From Sipunculus nudus (lineage: Eukaryota > Annelida > Sipuncula > Golfingiida > Sipunculidae): DNA of 64,000 nucleotides. Within the stretch, counting starts at the first letter, position 1, and the number at the start of each line of letters is the position of its first letter. Both the position numbers and the translations under genes were made by a program. Shown piece by piece: positions 47,291 through 59,325 of the stretch. A model generated the notes under the pieces. The model worked only from the letters and a program-made list of their open reading frames with translations. It searched no databases and was not told where the DNA came from. Location: positions 76,625,056 through 76,689,055 of the forward strand of contig CM049310.1 of assembly GCA_026874595.1 (NCBI GenBank). The letters run 5' to 3'.

Positions 47291-48981
47291 GTATGTCAAC
47301 AATTATTAGTTCCGATAAACTTACGAACAGCAGAAGCTCTAGATATTGTTTTATAGCTTTATGTAACTTATGTTACAGTTTTGATCGTGAATAGAATTTG
47401 GGTATTCTATAGCCATTAACTCGTAAACAAGTCTAAGTTTATTTTCAAGATTTTTTAACCTTTTAATCTTCTGTTGTTTTATTCTAAATATTTTTTTGCT
47501 TTGCCTGAAATTTCCCAACAGTATTGCAAGATTTGGAAAGGGCAGTCCCCCCCCCCCCCCCCCCCCAACCAACCACTTCCACCTGGCTTATAAAACCAAT
47601 GGAGAGGTACTTATAGAATATTACATCATTACAAAGGTGACAGGATAACATGCTCTTCTTGTCGGCATGACAGCAAAACAAGAAAAAGAAACAGCAATAA
47701 ATGCGACGTGGTACATGAGCTTCGGGAAAGCATTCCGTTGAAAGATCCACACTTAATTTCCTACTGTCGTTGGAGATCAGCCCAGATCGTACATATTGCT
47801 CATCTACCGAAATGAACCAAGTAAGAATTTAAAATTTTTTTAAATATCGCAAGAACTCTCATGGAAGCCCCTGAAGCTGTTTGAATCCATCCTGCTAGTT
47901 GTTCACTGGAAAGGATAACCAGAAAAAAGCCGGGCTCATATTGGGCCGATGTTTGTCGTGCGATGTTATATATATCGGGACACGGCGTCGGCCAGTAGGA
48001 GCATCTAATTATTTCCCTTTAACCCCAATTTACTTATTCTTTGCCGCATGATCATCGGACCAAGGGCAACTGCTTATATGTTCCGCCACTTATGACCAAA
48101 AACGCAATATTAAGATACCCGATACATCCAACAAATGTCTTTCCGCTGTGCGTATTATGCCGACACTGATTTTGTCAAACGAATTTTGCAGAAATTCCTT
48201 GACATGTCAAGGATTTGCCTGAAGCCAATTCTGTTGTACGAAAGGGTAGAAAATCTTGTCTTACCCCTAGTAATACAGTGGAGGAATACACATGACCTCG
48301 AGTTTTCTCCAACATAAAATATAGTTTTGAGCAGGATTATCTTAGTCTTATTTAACTGGCCTAGATGTTGACATAATACGCAATTCCTATTATTATTTGG
48401 AAAATACGGATGCACTGAACAGCAAGCTCTCTGCACCATTAGATTCCCACCTGCAGGCTGTCATATGAGTACTTTTTATGTTATATTTCTTATCAAACCC
48501 TGACCTCGCAAACTATCGGAAGCGCTCTTGAGAGCTGCCATTTTGGGTACCCATTAAAAGCCGGATGTTACAAGTTGCATGTTGGATTTAAGGTTATACC
48601 CCTATTAACGCAAAAAGGGGATAAATCTAGCTCTCGTTTATAGTTTATGGACTATTAATATGACTATGAAAGGTAAAAATATTTTACGGCAGGGAGTTTC
48701 TGTTAAATTTAAAAACATTGTTTAACACGGTATTTCTAACAATCATTGTGATTAGACTGGGAATGTAATAAAAACGCCCCATGCACAGACACGCCCGATG
48801 CACAGAGTTACCAAACAGGCTAACCGCTGAAAAACCACGCCAACGTCTTGAATATGGTTAGAATTTCTTTATTTTATTTCTTTTGTACAAAATAACGGCG
48901 ATCGTTTGCCAGTGTATAGAATAATAGAATACATGACAAAGTGACATGACTAAATCCGTATAAACAAAGTGACATACTGGT

Positions 48982-48987
<6 letters not shown>
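47291..48987. other. Intergenic DNA with a C homopolymer
   Basis: A run of about 19 C lies near 47548-47566. Short frames around it have no motif. No gene recognised. Confidence 0.4.
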
Positions 48988-49029
<42 letters not shown>

Positions 49030-49043
49030 CATATATATATATA
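48988..49043. repeat. (TA)n microsatellite
   Basis: TA array with one ACATACAT interruption. Confidence 0.95.
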
Positions 49044-52007
49044 TGGAACTAAAATACACCTCTGACTAAAACCTATATCGTAAACACACCTAAGTTATTC
49101 ATCGGGAAAAGAAAATCATCCTATAAATTATACCGTAAAACGCCGTAGTGTTTTTCATGTCCATATCATGGTGTACATTGTTAACCCAAGGATATATATA
49201 AAAAATCAAATAAATTAAAATCACATGCAGGAGGACTCCGTGTCACTTACACAAGAGTTATATGTCCGAGTCAGGTCAGAGATACCGTAATTATCCTAAA
49301 TATCCTAATGGGGAAAATTTAAGGTGACGTCCAGGAAAGGCGATTTACTACTCATCTAAACACTACAAACATGAAATGGGGGTGAAATAATCTCCGAAAA
49401 TTCTATAAACCCGCAACAATTAACATCAAGTGTAAAAAAACGTGTAATTTATTTGTTTAAACAGCGTCAGGGTGTATGGGTTATTTCATCTTTCATAATG
49501 CTTTGGCTGCACACATTCTCTCATATAATACTTTGGAGGTAATACTAGTAATTCACATAAATGGAAATGTTGTCTCATTTCTGTATCTAGATTATGTTTC
49601 AACTGAGAATTACAAGCTGTAAAAAGTTAAAAGTCTGGTTTAATGGACCATCTCGAAATTGCCGCTTCTGGTCAACTGATACGGACTTCTATTCATAGTG
49701 TTTCTATTTAGACAGTTAAAGGCTGATTTATAGGGACTATAGGTTCTGTTACAGAAAATGTATTTTATCAACCATATATACATATAAATTGCATGTTTAA
49801 CATGAAGGATATGGTTAGCAATAATGTCAGTATTTATCCAAAATCTGGACATAAAGCAGTTAGAAAAATTACCTTATCCTTGGCGGAGAGACAACCGGTA
49901 ATAACAATTTAAGATTACCCATAATTCTGATAACCCCCGGGGTAGACTACTTTATTTCATGATAACCACGCAATGTTCAGATTACGCCCTCGCTGATTGA
50001 ATAAAAGAAAAAAAGTCTCATATTTTGAACTCATGATATATCAATTCAATGAAACAAGTTAAAGAAAATAGATTTTAAAACTGGTATCAATAGACGGGAA
50101 AAAATGTCGGAAAATTGTAATTATATTGTTAGATATAATTATATTTATAGAGACTCATATGCTTGTGCATGGCGTATGTCATAAAAACTTAATATATACA
50201 AAGATTCAGCCTAAAAACAGCTATTAAGTGGTCAATCATAAAGAATCAACTGTTTTGAGGGGTTAATCTGAAATCGCAGGGGGTAATCTCAAATTGATTT
50301 CGAGCTACCTCCGGGGGTACTCTGAAGTCGATTTCTTCAGTCACCTAGCTTATACCCGTCTTTTATACTTAATATAAATGTATGTTTATTAACTTTATAT
50401 CAATGAACTTTTTCAAATGTTAATCTGGAATGGCATTTAATATAAAATATCTATATTTTTATAATATTAATATTAATTTTGGTCCGAAAGCCTAAAGACT
50501 TGGTATTACATGTAGATATTGTACTTGGAATTATAAAATTATAATGTTAACGGATGTTAGAATAAAAGTTTAGCTCCAGACAGAGGTTAAGAATAAAATC
50601 ATAAAGAGGATTTGATATTGACAGGTACAGTCTACTTCTATTGACAATCAAATACTTGCATGTAACATGTAAAATTCATTTTTCTCAAACCACAGAGAGA
50701 TATGGGACACGTTCAGTAAGGTATGCTTGCAGGAATCACTCTTCAAGATATGAGTTTGAAAATAACGATTACCATGGATACCCTTACCGTAAAGGTACCA
50801 CCGAAAGACACCTATATGCCAACAAGTCATTACTTTGTAAATATCCCAATAAAGATGCCTGCTAACCAGCCTTGATTATTACGCACGACAAGATGATATC
50901 ACTGTGTAAGATCAGTAAAAGTGATAGATGGTATAATATATACAGTAAAACAAACCCGGAAAAGTATAGACCTACTCATCTAATCTAAAAGCTTATAAAG
51001 TGTTCTAAATTTAGGGAGAGTAAGTCAAACCCACACAAAGATATAAACTTTGATTATGTCAAAACGTCACCCTAAAATCGGTCTAGATGTATGAGATCTA
51101 AAAACAATCGAATTATAAAACTGCAACTAACTATATCTTAGGTTTTAGTCATATACTCTTATATCCCCTGGAAATTAATGATATTATTTAGCGTTTCTAC
51201 GGTAGATGTTATCATTTAACGTTTCAACGGTAGAATCTCGCTGAGGTAAGGGAGGAATGTTGCAGGTCATTTTGCAAACATACTTACGGTCAAACTGACA
51301 AAACAGGTTACATTAATTAATCAATTGCTTTCACAAAATGAAACTCGGGTGTCCGGTTTAATATGAGCATTCTTTTCATGTCACTATCCGGACAATTCAT
51401 GAAAAATAACACATTCATGACAGAGGTCCGATTCATAACACTTTACAGTATAATTTACCTAACGTTGCCTAATGAAAGACAACGTTTTATATACATTATC
51501 CCTGCATCTGTGGGACATCATGTTTGAAAACAATGTTCATGTATAATTACATCTCAATTTGGGGAAAACATAAGGAATGTTACAAAGATTGAGAATCGAG
51601 GGTAACAAGCAATCAGCATAGATCTGACCAAGGCATATATCACTAATTAAATTGAACGAACAGGCTCATATGTCATAACATTAACATACCATGATGAAAT
51701 ATCATGAAAATGACAAAATATAACGACGGCTTAACCCTGCCAGTGGATCCCGCCCTGCCTGGAACTACCGTAAATACACGCTAAATACTGCAGGTCGGAA
51801 CCCCTACCAACATTATCATTTGTTCATTCCTCACAGCTAGCAGACTGGCTGCAGTTTTGTGCATGGTTCATTCGAGGATGCGTGGAGTGTTTGAGCAACA
51901 TTTGATAACACACTGTCAGTGGAAAACATTGGAAACCATTCATGCATGTCTTTGACGACATGCCATTTATCAAACCGTGTAACCAATATATCCAACTAGG
52001 AGACAGC

Positions 52008-52010
<3 letters not shown>
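49044..52010. other. Intergenic DNA, no features recognised over about 3 kb
   Basis: Unique, AT-rich sequence. The only local structure is a short duplication, GTTTCTACGGTAGATGTTATC / GTTTCAACGGTAGAAT, near 51190-51236. Confidence 0.45.
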
Positions 52011-52067
<57 letters not shown>

Positions 52068-52150
52068 TAAATTTTATAATTAAATTATATATATATATTC
52101 AATTTTAAATTTTATAATTTAATTATATATATATATATTTATATATATTT
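52011..52150. repeat. (TA)n array plus duplicated AT-rich unit
   Basis: TA repeat at 52011-52060, then two copies of a unit containing TTCAATTTTAAATTTTATAA separated by TA steps. Confidence 0.9.
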
Positions 52151-54792
52151 TTTGAAAGGTCACGCATGCGTGCTCCAGAATGTCTTTAAACCTGCGTACC
52201 ATTATTGAACAGTTTAACTCAGCTTCCAAAGTACAGTGTCACGTGGTGGTCACGTGGTATCCTGACAGAGCACCAATCGCTAATTACTTTCAGGAAGCAA
52301 TGTTCCTTGCTGAACACGGTCTGATAATCTTGAAGGTGGAAAATTTTTAATCCGTGTGCAAACCTGAAGTTCCGTGTAGTTTGACAATGCAATGACTCGC
52401 ATCAAAATAAATTGTACATCGTGCAATGGACTGAACTTGTGACAAAAAGAATCGTTATAACTGGTGTTTAATGTTGTAATGTGATAAATGTTTTGTTTCT
52501 CTTCAGCCTGAAACAAAACCATTTGTTGGGTGCTATATTATCAAAAGTTTGTGGCAAGGAAACCATTCTAGCTGGAAAGAAAACTCCCCTTCAGACACAG
52601 AGAGGTACTCTAATCTAAAATGTCCAAAAGAGATTTTCTTGATTTTCGCCTGAAATCCAAATGAAAAAAAATCCGGTCAGTGAATTTATTCTGTCACGGT
52701 TGCAAATAAATTCACCGATCATTTATTGACTTTAATCTTTTCTGAAATTCCTCTCAGTACACGATTCTTTTTTTTCCAATTGACCAGTAATCTAAGCAAG
52801 AATTAACGCAAGAATAACAAACTCATATATATGTGTGTTTGAATCTTAAAGATGTTTCTCATGAATCAGGATCTTAGATTGATATTACTTGTTACTTGCT
52901 TTTGTCGAATTTAATTGGACAGTACCCAAAGTGAGGAGGTGTTTTTATAAGTAATGATGGGCGCTGTCTGATACATTGGTATAAAGGACACCTGTCTGTA
53001 AGACGAGGAGAAAGGAGACTAGTTGATGCAATGACTACTTACATTTTACATGTTACACTGTGGGTTGCCAGCAGCCAACATTTAAAGAATTTCCCGAATT
53101 TACACTGACTTCTTCACTTTACATTTGGCCTTAATCACTTATTCTATAACCAACCTGAATCCAGAGCGAATATAAAGTTGACTGAAAACAAGGCAGATGG
53201 ACTGTGTACACACAAGAACCTGAATCGAAAGACAATGAATATTAAATATAGATCGAATGCTGACTGTTAAAGTAAGGGATGTCAAAGTTGAAACACTCGC
53301 AAAACCTACAATCGCATGCAGTTTATATTGAAATTACCCTTTTTACTTATCTTGGAATTTTTTTATTTTCTTACTTTTCCCCCCGACCGCTGGCAACCCT
53401 GTACAATATATGTGCTTACCCGGTATCGTGACGTGTTAAAATGTTTGTTTATGCAATGTAGTACCTTTAAAGATACACATACAAATATACGTAAACCTAT
53501 ATATTAACACAAAAAGCCAGATGTGGCAGTGTGTTCGTGTGTGTTAACATTACCTGCAACTGGAAGACAGTACTAATGTATGATAACACATACTTATATG
53601 TATGGAAACAGTATTAAGCAATCCTGGAAATGTCACATCTGAATACGGTTTTTGAAATTTTAACCCTTAAACAACGAAACGGTTAAAAGGCGGGATGGCG
53701 CCGAAATAGGTTAAAAAGTTTAATACTAGAAGATCAGAAGCGCTCACACACAAGACCCCAGTCATGAAATTCTAATTTCAGTTAAGGCAAAAATGTGACT
53801 CATTATAATGACACTGATGTGGCGATGTTTGGAAGCGTTATTGGGGCAGGTTGCCCCGTATGTACACGTACAAAGTCGATACATTGTAAATATGGTAATA
53901 GGTTTAAGATAATGAATCTTGACAAGGAAAAAAATCGCATGCTTCTGACAATGTTGAGAGTCATCCTCTGAGGACGATAATGGGGGTTTTGTTCACCCGA
54001 TATGAAATCTTGCCATTCTAAATCTACCATTGACAGTGTGCACTTGCCGCACTCGGCTGGGACGATCGCACGGTGCAGCACACTCGCCTCGCATATTTTC
54101 AATCGTCTCATGGCATTGGCTTACTGTTAAGCGGACTTTCGAAAGTTTTTACTCATATACTTTACACTGTAGGCATTCCATGCGCAGTGGTGTCATTGTG
54201 GACGCTTTAATGTTGTGAGCATATTGTCTCGTATGGGATGGATTGTGTAATGTATACTGTTACCCGGTTTTAATGCACTGGCTTTTTTCATCTACGTTGA
54301 GTAGCACGCATTCGAGAACTTCGTCTCATTCCTCTACCTTCCAAAACTTAACACTGAGCATTGTAAACACGGACTCCTTAAATGTGCACTAGCACGGACG
54401 TTATAGCGGACACTTTTATCCAGTATGGACGCTTGCGGAGATATTTTGCAGTGAACATTATCACTTAGTATATACGCCTATATATACGCCTGCACTGAGG
54501 TCTCTAGTGGCGACCTTTTTTTTCACCCAAGGTGGATACTTGCAGAGAAGATTAATTCAACTTCGACGCAAAGTGCATGGTTACATGATATCCTACCAGT
54601 TCTGCCATTTGTACTGTAAACCGTCGTTGGGTATGCATCACATGCATATGTCCCATTTTCTGGCTATATGATGTTTATATGCTTAGCTTTCACGCGACGA
54701 CGACGCGTACGGTCCGATCCAGCATACGTGCATGGATTACTGCCGGAAGTAACACACGGATCCGGTACGGATCGATGTCCGTCACGTGATTC
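52151..54792. other. Intergenic DNA, no gene recognised
   Basis: Mixed composition. 53800-54250 and 54680-54790 are less AT-rich and give overlapping short frames on both strands without recognisable domains. Confidence 0.4.
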
Positions 54793-54866
54793 GTCATGGG
54801 TACTGGCACTGACGGAAGGTTTGTTTTGCCGTCATTGGTACTGGCACTGACGGAAGTTTGTTTTGT
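54793..54866 (+). repeat. Tandem duplication, about 37-bp unit
   Basis: GGTACTGGCACTGACGGAAG occurs twice in direct succession, each followed by a GTTTGTTTTG block. Two units only. Confidence 0.9.
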
Positions 54867-54968
54867 GGTCCGACACTGTCTTTGGTATTTTACCGTCTCG
54901 CGTTCGGACAAGTTTTAGTGAACATGTTGCTTTACCCTTCTTAGCCGCAAACACCGGCCTCGCCAACT

Positions 54969-54974
54969 TTTATT
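54969..54974 (-). promoter_or_regulatory. Possible poly(A) signal for the TASK-like gene
   Basis: AATAAA on the minus strand about 356 nt past the channel stop codon. It is the first clear hexamer I found beyond the TA array at 55046-55100, which would then be inside the 3' UTR. Unverified. Confidence 0.25.
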
Positions 54975-55044
54975 TTGTACAGACAGCTCGTACCTTTTCC
55001 ATCGCAGTCTTCCCGGAATGTCATCGACTGGTAACCAGTTTTCT

Positions 55045-55045
<1 letters not shown>

Positions 55046-55100
<55 letters not shown>
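55046..55100. repeat. (TA)n microsatellite downstream of the channel exon
   Basis: TA array about 230 bp past the stop codon on the minus strand, probably within the 3' UTR or just beyond it. Confidence 0.95.
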
Positions 55101-55329
55101 TCTACAGCATTCAAAAAGCCGTCTCTTTATCCGTGGCCATTGCATCATCCATTAGGACACATGGTTATGCATGTTTGGCCATAAACGCATATATTTACAC
55201 ACGTATACATAATATATGTATATCATATCTCCCGTAAAAATACCTGTGGCAGCGGTTTTTGAATAACAGTTCAAAAATAGAGCTGAAATGGATGAATCTA
55301 ATGCCTTGATTGACCTCACAAAGTCGGTA

Positions 55330-56138
55330 CTAGATGGATGCTCGCTTTTCACGCATCATTTGGTATTGAAGGTATAGGTTGGTGTCTTCGTTAACGCTAA
55401 TAACATCCTCCCGCGGGCCTGACGCCACCGGGTGCATTGGTAGTAAATGAGATATTTTCCCCGGTGACCTCGTCACGGTATATCGATGTTTGTTTTTGTT
55501 GCGAAAGTTATAACAAGAGCATGAACAGACGGACGTCATGTCACTGTATTCAGGGTTCTCCTGCTGTCCTGAGATTATACTTCCATTGGCAGTTATGACG
55601 TCACCTTCCAACCGAACTGCAGTCCTGGCGGCCGCGGCCGCTTCCAGCTCCTCGCGTCGCTCATCCTCGGTATTCATCGTGAGGAATCGTAACACGAGCA
55701 GATTCATGGCGGCCGACACCACCGTCAGCCCGAAGAGGATAAATAAAATACTGAAAGCTACATATTCGGGTTTCTTTTGAAGCATTTGGTCCCTCTGGAG
55801 GGCGACGAAGTCACCGAAGCCCACCGTTGTGAGGGTAATAAAACAATAGTAAAACGAGTCTAAGTACGTCCATCGTTCGTAATATGAAAAGGCCGCGGCG
55901 CCACTAGTCAGCACCACCGTACTTAAATTTAATGTAATTACTATCAGATTCGTTTGAGATATTTCCACATTTTTAAACTTAAAGCACTTTTTGATATGTT
56001 TGAGGATGAAGGTTACGAAGACGTTGAGACGTTCACCGATACTCTGAAACATGACGAGATTCAATGGAATGCCCGCCAGCGCGTAAAACATACAGAAGAT
56101 CTTCCCTCCGATGGTTTTCGGTGTGCTGCGCCCGTATC
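55330..56138 (-). CDS. KCNK3/KCNK9-like: TASK-type two-pore-domain potassium channel, last coding exon
   Basis: Encodes about 268 residues from the first selectivity filter to the C-terminus of a background K+ channel acting as a plasma-membrane dimer. A splice acceptor (TTGTCTTTGTAG) precedes GATACGGG, so the intron splits the first Gly codon of GYG after its first base. In order: GYGRSTPKT, M2 (KIFCMFYALAGIPLNLVMF), the ERLNVFV linker, M3 (about SQTNLIVITLNLSTVVL), the second pore with TLTTVGFGD, M4 ending in VLRFLTMNTEDERREE, then a cytosolic tail with a short Ala run, the TSVCSCSCY block and the terminus KRASI before TAG. VLRFLT, VCSCxCY and the basic-Ser terminus identify the TASK-1/3 group. 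The tail is shorter than in mammalian TASK-1. The residue after GYG is Arg instead of the usual pH-sensing His. Exon 1 (M1, cap, first pore helix) is not found up to 64 kb. Confidence 0.95.
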
Positions 56139-56629
<491 letters not shown>

Positions 56630-56777
56630 TGATTAGTGGTGTTCTTGTGTGTATGTATGCGCATTCTTTACATAAATATGCCAGCCCTATAATTCTTATA
56701 TTACATTTTCTGGCATAATTAATTGAAATTTATATATATATAAATATAAATAATATATAAATATAAATATCACGCGA

Positions 56778-56778
<1 letters not shown>

Positions 56779-56836
<58 letters not shown>
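56779..56836. repeat. (TA)n microsatellite
   Basis: TA array ending exactly where the mariner-like remnant begins. Confidence 0.95.
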
Positions 56837-56837
<1 letters not shown>

Positions 56838-56885
56838 TGAAACCTGTTTAATATTACTCCACAGAGGTTCTTATTAAACAGGTAA
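56837..56885. mobile_element. Tc1/mariner-like terminal fragment
   Basis: CTGAAACCTGTTTAATATTA faces its inverted counterpart TTATTAAACAGGT within 49 bp. Similar to the terminus seen at 15194-15278. Probably a solo or collapsed end of a MITE. Confidence 0.45.
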
Positions 56886-57877
56886 ATTATATCAAATGTG
56901 AAAGCTATGGTTTATTCAAGGGTGGTCTGTATTTACAGCTGTTCTTACTAGAAAGTCTGTCTTAACATCCTCAGAAGGTAAACTTCCTCAAGAAAGCTAC
57001 GCCCGGGGAGAGGACGATGTTACCAGCCAGGTGATCTCTTGAATCACCCAAAGACTGACCCTGGAGCCTGATGGCTTTTGAGCATTTTAGATATACAGAG
57101 ACCCTGCGTGTTGGATGGCGTGATAGCCTGCCACAATTAGTTACGTAATAACAAGTCACTAGTAGGGACTAGTTGACCTTATGCACCGAGCCTACCAGTC
57201 GACCTGTCAAGCAGCTAACTGCTCCGGACGTTGCGTCTCTTTTCAGCAGACGACAGCACATATCCCGCCCACAGCGCACCGGCATTAACCGCCGGGCCAA
57301 ATGCTGGTCTGTACACTCGCAGCCACCAAGATTTATGCAGGCAGGGGAGGCGGGACATCTGACCGGAATTCAAAGGTGGAAAAGCACAGAGTACAAACTA
57401 CGGCTTATTTCTTTAAAAACACCGGCTGCCTGTTTACCTGATGGGGGAGATGCTACTATTTATGTTCATCACGCGACGTGTCCATGCTTCTAATAATAAG
57501 TAAGCACAACTTCATCCCTTTGGGATGCTATCTAATTGAAACGGACTCTTGTCTTGGCAAAATGAAAACCGATGGTACACGCCACTGTATTTTTCTTTGT
57601 CTTATCCATGACAAGCTTGCCCTTTAGGTAAATATAGTTACCGCTCTCCTCTGGAGACCTTGCGCATGCCCAAACAGTACATGAATATTTGTCCACCCGC
57701 TCCCTAGAAGCCGCCATTTTGGAACGGCCATTTCTCTTGAAATGTCCGTTTCATGTTTTTTAGTTATTTCAATTGCTTGTTTAACGAAAAATAACTTTGC
57801 TATTTTTAGTTATTTGATAACATATTTAGACGCAGTATGAGCTTAAGAACGCCTACAGGAAGGATGCAGTCCGAAAA
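56886..57877. other. Probable intronic DNA with a GC-richer patch
   Basis: 57000-57450 is GC-richer and yields a 106-codon plus-strand frame (57173-57493) with no recognised domain. No exon of the channel was found here on the minus strand. Confidence 0.4.
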
Positions 57878-57946
57878 AGTCCGAAAAAGGGAAGATGTTA
57901 CTGTGGTGTCAGCTGTACAATTGCCACAATTCATTTCTTTATAAAT

Positions 57947-58002
<56 letters not shown>

Positions 58003-58071
58003 ATTTATAAAGAAATGAATTGTGGCAATTGTACAGCTGACACCACAGTTACATCTTCCCTTTTTCGGACT
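57878..58071. repeat. Near-perfect 194-bp palindrome with a TA core
   Basis: Left arm 57878-57950 and right arm 57999-58071 are 73-bp inverted copies with one mismatch that I can see (GATGTTACTG against GATGTAACTG in the same orientation). The arms flank 48 bp of TA repeat, itself self-complementary. The left arm begins AGTCCGAAAAAGGGAAGATG. No target duplication or known terminus is evident. A transcript through it would fold into a long hairpin. Confidence 0.95.
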
Positions 58072-59222
58072 ATATATATTTGCATAGTGTTTCTAAGACA
58101 TCAACGCCTGAGCTACATATACGTCATGGCAGTCATTTAGTTCTTGGCTTAGAGTTTAATATCACCACCTGTTTATATCACCCGGTAAGGATACTATTTA
58201 ATCTTTTTATTATAATAACAATATCATAGATTACAGCTGGATATCTTTTCTAGAAGAGACCCAGATGTATAACAGACGGCTGCCTTTCTAAAATCTTATC
58301 TAAAAGCTGTCAAGACCTCGACTTACAGGTGGTTCTCTCTATATTGCAACATTAAAATAACTTGGTAAATGAATGGGCACTTTGTGAGTTTTGCGCACAA
58401 AAGGTATGCAGGGGTTTGGTATTATTGTCCTAGGTCTTAAGTTTTAATCGGCTATGTCAGTTTAATACACTCTTGTAAAGAGAGTTCTGCATTATAGTGC
58501 TTTCAGGTATCTTTAATACATGAACAATTCCTTGTCTTTGTTTAACTATGAATACGACTATGATCACCTGTAGGAATTTCAAGATGAAACCTTATTTTTT
58601 AACTTTAGTCGGGTATTTAAGTTATTTTATAGCGGTGTTAAGAAGTACCCGGAAGAATACTGCTCACAGAGTCTTTAGCTAAAAAAAAAATACCATTCGT
58701 GAGCCGACCTATCCTTAGATATTAATGACAGCAAACTCGACAGCAATAAAACACCAAGGAACTGAACATGGGTTCCACGTGAGACCAGTTGCCATGGATG
58801 TCATGAGACAGTAGTTATAATAAAAGGAGAGGTCTTGGGGGCGGTAGACCCCCTAGCAGGTGGGTACTCCATGCAATCTGAAAGTGAAAGTCGTTTTAAT
58901 GTTGTATGTGTAATGCCGGGACACCTCAGATAGGCTGAATACCACACGGACCGCTGTGCACTTAATTGCTGACAAGAGCTACACAAGCAAGTCACACGGG
59001 CTGAGCCAGGCGCTAACAGATCATGATAAATGGAGGGAATGCCGAGGTGATCCCTGAAAGGAACAGGAAAAAAACGGTCATCGGAAACGACCCACTTTGT
59101 CAATAGTTAACGTATACGAATATCAACAGCTGTAGAAAATGGGCGGATTTGAAGGGCGCAGTTGGCGCGCGCCCACTCATGTTTTACCTAAAATATCTAG
59201 ACAATAGAATAATAGTTATAAT
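58072..59222. other. Probable intronic or intergenic DNA
   Basis: 58800-59110 is repeat-free and less AT-rich, with a 100-codon minus-strand frame that lacks motifs. No channel exon recognised. Confidence 0.4.
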
Positions 59223-59325
59223 TAAATATAGATTTATTATTATTATTATATAGAATAGACGCTATATATAAATAAATTTATTATTGATTTATTATTATTA
59301 TTATTATTATTATTTTATATAACGT
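59223..59325. repeat. (ATT)n-rich low-complexity DNA
   Basis: Two ATT/TTA runs separated by a short TA-rich spacer. Confidence 0.85.

Noticed and set aside
47548-47566. Poly-C/poly-G tracts as quadruplex regulators (also 8192, 13124, 14998, 28205, 44974)
   Set aside because: Single homopolymer runs, some inside MITEs, with no nearby promoter evidence; more likely slippage-prone tracts or assembly-sensitive sites.
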